A DNA stretch of 64,000 nt from Martelella sp. AD-3 (lineage in GTDB: Bacteria; Pseudomonadota; Alphaproteobacteria; Rhizobiales; Rhizobiaceae): positions 1,736,001 through 1,800,000 of the forward strand of contig NZ_CP014275.1 in the NCBI RefSeq assembly GCF_001578105.1, read 5' to 3'. Below, piece by piece: positions 61,359-64,000 of the stretch (positions within the stretch are counted from its first letter, which is position 1; every line of letters begins with the position of its first letter). The position numbers and the translations under genes were made by a program. A model generated the notes under the pieces. It worked only from the letters and a program-made list of their open reading frames with translations, did not search any database and had not been told where the DNA came from.

Positions 61359-64000
61359 CTATTTCAGCCGACCCGCCGCGTGGGCGAGCATGGTGTAGAC
61401 CTTGCCGGTGTCCGACGTCAGGTAGGACTGGACGGCGCCGCGGTCGCGGTTCTTGCGCATCACGTCGGAGAGCAGCTTCTCGAAATCGGCGATATAGCGG
61501 TCGACGGCGGTCTTGAATTCGCGGTCGCCCTCATATTTCGCCTTGATCTCGTCAAAGGTGCGCTGGCCCTTGAGCGTGTAGAGCCTGCGCGTGAAGACGT
61601 CCCTTTCACCCTGCTGGTAGCGGCCCCAGAGTTCGACCGAGGCATCGTGGTCGATGGCGCGGGCGATATCGACGGACAGCGAGTTCAGCGAATCGACGAC
61701 CTGGTTGGGCTTGCGCTCGCCGGTCGTTGACTGCGCGGGGCGCGCCTGCTGGCTTTCGCGCTGGCCGGCTTCCTCGCGGGCGGCTGCCCTCAGAAGATCA
61801 CTGATCCAGCCTTCTCCGCCCGGCGCATTGCCGGCGGTACGCGTCACCGCCTGCTGGCGCGGCGCGTGCGCAGGCTGCTGTTTCGGCATTGCCGCCGAAA
61901 GGCTGGGCGCGCTCAGCGAACCGGCGGGCGGGCTGGCGAAGGGCCGCCGGGCGACCGGCTCTTCCGTCTTCTGCTGCGGGCGCGGCGCTTCGGGCGCGGA
62001 AACCTGCGAGCGCGATGTCGCGATCATTGACGAGATATCCTCAAGGGCGCGGATCTGGTCTTCCACGGCCTTGCGCATGGCCTTGGCGCTTTCGCGCGCC
62101 TCTTCGGGCATGTCGTGAATGCCGCGCTTGACCGCCTCGCGCGTGTTTTCAAGTTCGGCGCGGATTTCGGCGGAGATCCGCTCGATTTCCTGCGTGGCGC
62201 CGGAGAACCGGCGGGCGGCGTCGTCCACCGAGCCGCGCATGGTTTCGGCAACCCGCTGCGACATGCTCTCGGCATCCTGCCCCGTCTTTTCCATCGTGGC
62301 GGCCACGGCTGCGGCGACACCCTTCAGTCCCTTCTCGATCTCCTGCGAACGCTCGGCGAGGCCCTGTGACAGGAGGCCAAGCGCCTCCTGGCGTTCGGAA
62401 AGCGTGCTGGCGAGGTTCGACTGCGCGCTCTCGATCAGGTTCGAGGCGCGGTCGAGCACGCCGGCATGGCTTTCGATCTGCGCGACCAGGCTCTGCACCG
62501 TTTCAAGAGCGCCGGCGGCGCTGCCGTCGAGCGCGTCGACCTTGGCGCCAAGCAGGCTGCTGGACTGCTCGAGCGAAGCGGACGAACGTTCCGCGGTCTC
62601 GTTGATGCGGTTGGCGGTCGAAGCCAGCTGCTCGTCGGCGGAAGAGAGGCGAGCGGCGGCCTCGTCGACCAGACCGGCGAGCATCTGGTGGCTCTGGGAG
62701 AGGTGGCTGACGAGCGCTTCGACATTGCCGGCAAGCGCGTTGCCGTCGGCGCGCAGCTGGCGGCTGCCTTCCTGCGAAGCCTGGTGGATCCGCTCGGCGG
62801 CAAGACGGCCGGTCTCGCCATAGCTCTCGATCAACGGACGGGCCTTCTCCTCGATCAGGCTGCTGAGCGTGCTCGTGTGTCCGGAAAGCATCGAATTCAT
62901 GTCGCGGGCGCGTTCGTCGAGCACATTGCCGACGGCGTCGCCGCGCGCAGCCAACACGCGATCGACCGTGCCGAGCGTTTCCTCCAGCGCCTTCATCTGG
63001 GCGCCGAGGTTGTCACGCAGCGACTGCGCCCGCTCGGTCATCGATTTCTCGGATGCCTCGAGCTGACCGGACAGCATGTCGGCCGTGCCGGCAATGCCGC
63101 TGTTCAGCCGTTCGCCGCGTTCGGCCAGCAATTGCTCGGCGTCGCCCATCGTCCGGCGGATCGTCTCGATCTGGTTGTCGATCCGGCTGCTGGTGGCCGA
63201 CAGGATCTCGGAAATTCGCGTGCTGTTTTCCGACGCATGCTCGCCGGCAAGGGCTGCCTGACTGGCGAGTTCCGCCTGCATTTGACGGGCGCGGTCGAAG
63301 ATTTCGTGGGCCGAGCCCTCCATGCTCTGCCGCGCGGAGGCGACGGCGCCCGCAACCTGCTCGGTAAAGCCCTGTCCCGCCTGTTCCAGCTTGAGGCGGG
63401 CGTCCTCGGCGCTGCGTTCCATGTCGGCGGAGGTTTCGGAGACCGTGTCGCGGATGCGTCCGGCAAGCTCGCCGGAGCGGCGGTCCATTGTGTCGCTGAT
63501 CCTGACGAGGCCCTGGTCGAGGGCGCTTTCAAGGCCGGAGAAGCGGCTCTCGATGTTTGCCTGGCCTTGCTCGAGGGTCGCAGCAATGGCGCTGCGGCGG
63601 GCGTCGAGGGTCTCGCCCAGCCGCTCGACGGCGGCGCCGCTCGCGGTCTCGATCACGCGCGCCTTTTCGTCCAGCGTGCCGGCGAGACGTTCGTCGATCT
63701 GCGAGCCGGCCAGCATAAAGGCGTTTTCGTGGGTCAGCATCGTTTCGTTGAGGCTGCCGGCAACGCGTTCGCCGGCCTGCTCGAGCCGCGCCGTGTTTTC
63801 GGCAAGCGCGTCGTTGATGCGGGTGTGAACGGCATCCGCGGACGAGGCCAGACGGTCGGCTGCCTCCTGCGTCGCCCGTTCGAAGCCGGTGCTCTGCTCG
63901 GCAAAGGTCGTTTCCAGCCGGTTGCGGGTCGTCTCGCCGGTCTCGGCCAGACGTTCGGCATGCCCGGACAGCGAGGAAGAGAGGCGGTTTTCGACAGCGC
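61359..64000 (-). CDS. Giant coiled-coil protein, C-terminal part (growth-pole ring protein-like)
   Basis: The frame is open from its stop at 61359 to the window end, giving at least 880 C-terminal residues; the start is outside. Most of it is an Ala/Glu/Arg/Ser-rich helical repeat region similar to apolipoprotein A1/A4/E domains (for example SLRDNLGAQMKALEETLGTV). Next comes a Pro/Ala/Gln-rich linker (about 61850-62000), and last a compact conserved end domain (SVELWGRYQQGERDVFTRRL, FKTAVDRYIADFEKLLSDVM). This layout matches the very large protein of Rhizobiales known in Agrobacterium as GPR, which forms a ring at the growing pole. The assignment is inferred from architecture; sequence comparison is needed. 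Confidence 0.65.
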   Translation of the reverse strand, partial: AVENRLSSSLSGHAERLAETGETTRNRLETTFAEQSTGFERATQEAADRLASSADAVHTRINDALAENTARLEQAGERVAGSLNETMLTHENAFMLAGSQIDERLAGTLDEKARVIETASGAAVERLGETLDARRSAIAATLEQGQANIESRFSGLESALDQGLVRISDTMDRRSGELAGRIRDTVSETSADMERSAEDARLKLEQAGQGFTEQVAGAVASARQSMEGSAHEIFDRARQMQAELASQAALAGEHASENSTRISEILSATSSRIDNQIETIRRTMGDAEQLLAERGERLNSGIAGTADMLSGQLEASEKSMTERAQSLRDNLGAQMKALEETLGTVDRVLAARGDAVGNVLDERARDMNSMLSGHTSTLSSLIEEKARPLIESYGETGRLAAERIHQASQEGSRQLRADGNALAGNVEALVSHLSQSHQMLAGLVDEAAARLSSADEQLASTANRINETAERSSASLEQSSSLLGAKVDALDGSAAGALETVQSLVAQIESHAGVLDRASNLIESAQSNLASTLSERQEALGLLSQGLAERSQEIEKGLKGVAAAVAATMEKTGQDAESMSQRVAETMRGSVDDAARRFSGATQEIERISAEIRAELENTREAVKRGIHDMPEEARESAKAMRKAVEDQIRALEDISSMIATSRSQVSAPEAPRPQQKTEEPVARRPFASPPAGSLSAPSLSAAMPKQQPAHAPRQQAVTRTAGNAPGGEGWISDLLRAAAREEAGQRESQQARPAQSTTGERKPNQVVDSLNSLSVDIARAIDHDASVELWGRYQQGERDVFTRRLYTLKGQRTFDEIKAKYEGDREFKTAVDRYIADFEKLLSDVMRKNRDRGAVQSYLTSDTGKVYTMLAHAAGRLK

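Noticed and set aside
1..64000. rRNA, tRNA genes, prophage or insertion sequence
   Set aside because: No tRNA cloverleaf, rRNA segment, integrase, transposase or phage structural gene was recognised by eye; a tRNAscan and ISfinder search would settle it.

Overview
This 64 kb stretch of about 60-65% GC DNA looks like a chromosome segment of an alphaproteobacterium of the order Rhizobiales (Rhizobiaceae-like). The evidence is the uninterrupted order tsf-pyrH-frr-uppS-cdsA-rseP-bamA-lpxD-fabZ-lpxA-lpxI-lpxB, a circularly permuted two-piece tmRNA, an alpha-type SspB, rhizobial-style palindromic intergenic repeats, and the 3' part of a giant coiled-coil gene resembling the rhizobial growth-pole ring protein. 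The exact genus cannot be read from the sequence.

Region by region. 1-12.1 kb: translation factors followed by isoprenoid, phospholipid, outer-membrane assembly and lipid A genes, all on the plus strand and mostly overlapping or tightly spaced. 12.1-13.3 kb: rplM-rpsI on the minus strand, sharing a bidirectional terminator with lpxB. 13.4-20.4 kb: a VOC protein, a TrmJ-type RNA methylase, murI, a divergent manganese module (mntH/mntR with two MntR boxes), a DUF1127 protein, an ArsR-type regulator and a HerA-like ATPase. 20.4-23.2 kb: a proteolysis-tagging module on the minus strand (two-piece ssrA, sspB, DUF4169, RHH), then thyA-folA. 23.2-29.8 kb: hflK-hflC-DUF2065-degP, a GNAT enzyme, and serB/miaA with overlapping divergent starts. 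29.8-32.4 kb: ilvI-ilvH preceded by a complete attenuator with an 18-residue Leu/Ile/Val-rich leader peptide. 32.5-41.2 kb: assorted accessory genes (LysE exporter, ECF sigma factor with a COG4315 protein, RecD-like helicase, ProX-like binding protein, CobU/CobP, TauE, nucleoside hydrolase, L,D-transpeptidase, lipoprotein, porin-like OMP). 41.2-47 kb: cysS with a compositionally foreign internal segment, a DUF559 nuclease-like gene fronted by REP-like palindromes, a GFA enzyme, cimA and rarD.

47-61 kb is a catabolic island. A minus-strand meta-cleavage operon runs ferredoxin - catechol 2,3-dioxygenase - HbpS/GlcG-like - 2-hydroxymuconic semialdehyde dehydrogenase - oxopentenoate hydratase - acylating acetaldehyde dehydrogenase - hydroxy-oxovalerate aldolase - oxalocrotonate decarboxylase - 4-oxalocrotonate tautomerase - ABM-domain membrane protein. 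Divergent from it are a GntR regulator, a redoxin-like gene and a five-gene branched-chain-type ABC transporter (livKGFHM order). Together they would import a substrate and convert catechol to pyruvate and acetyl-CoA. No ring hydroxylase that would make catechol is present. 61-64 kb holds the incomplete giant coiled-coil gene.

The most interesting signals are: DUF559 paired with REP-like palindromes; the ssrA-sspB neighbourhood; the probably leaderless ilv leader; dispersed palindromes that begin at the TAG stop codon of several genes, including two long inverted copies 30 kb apart; and an ECF sigma reading frame with no natural stop.
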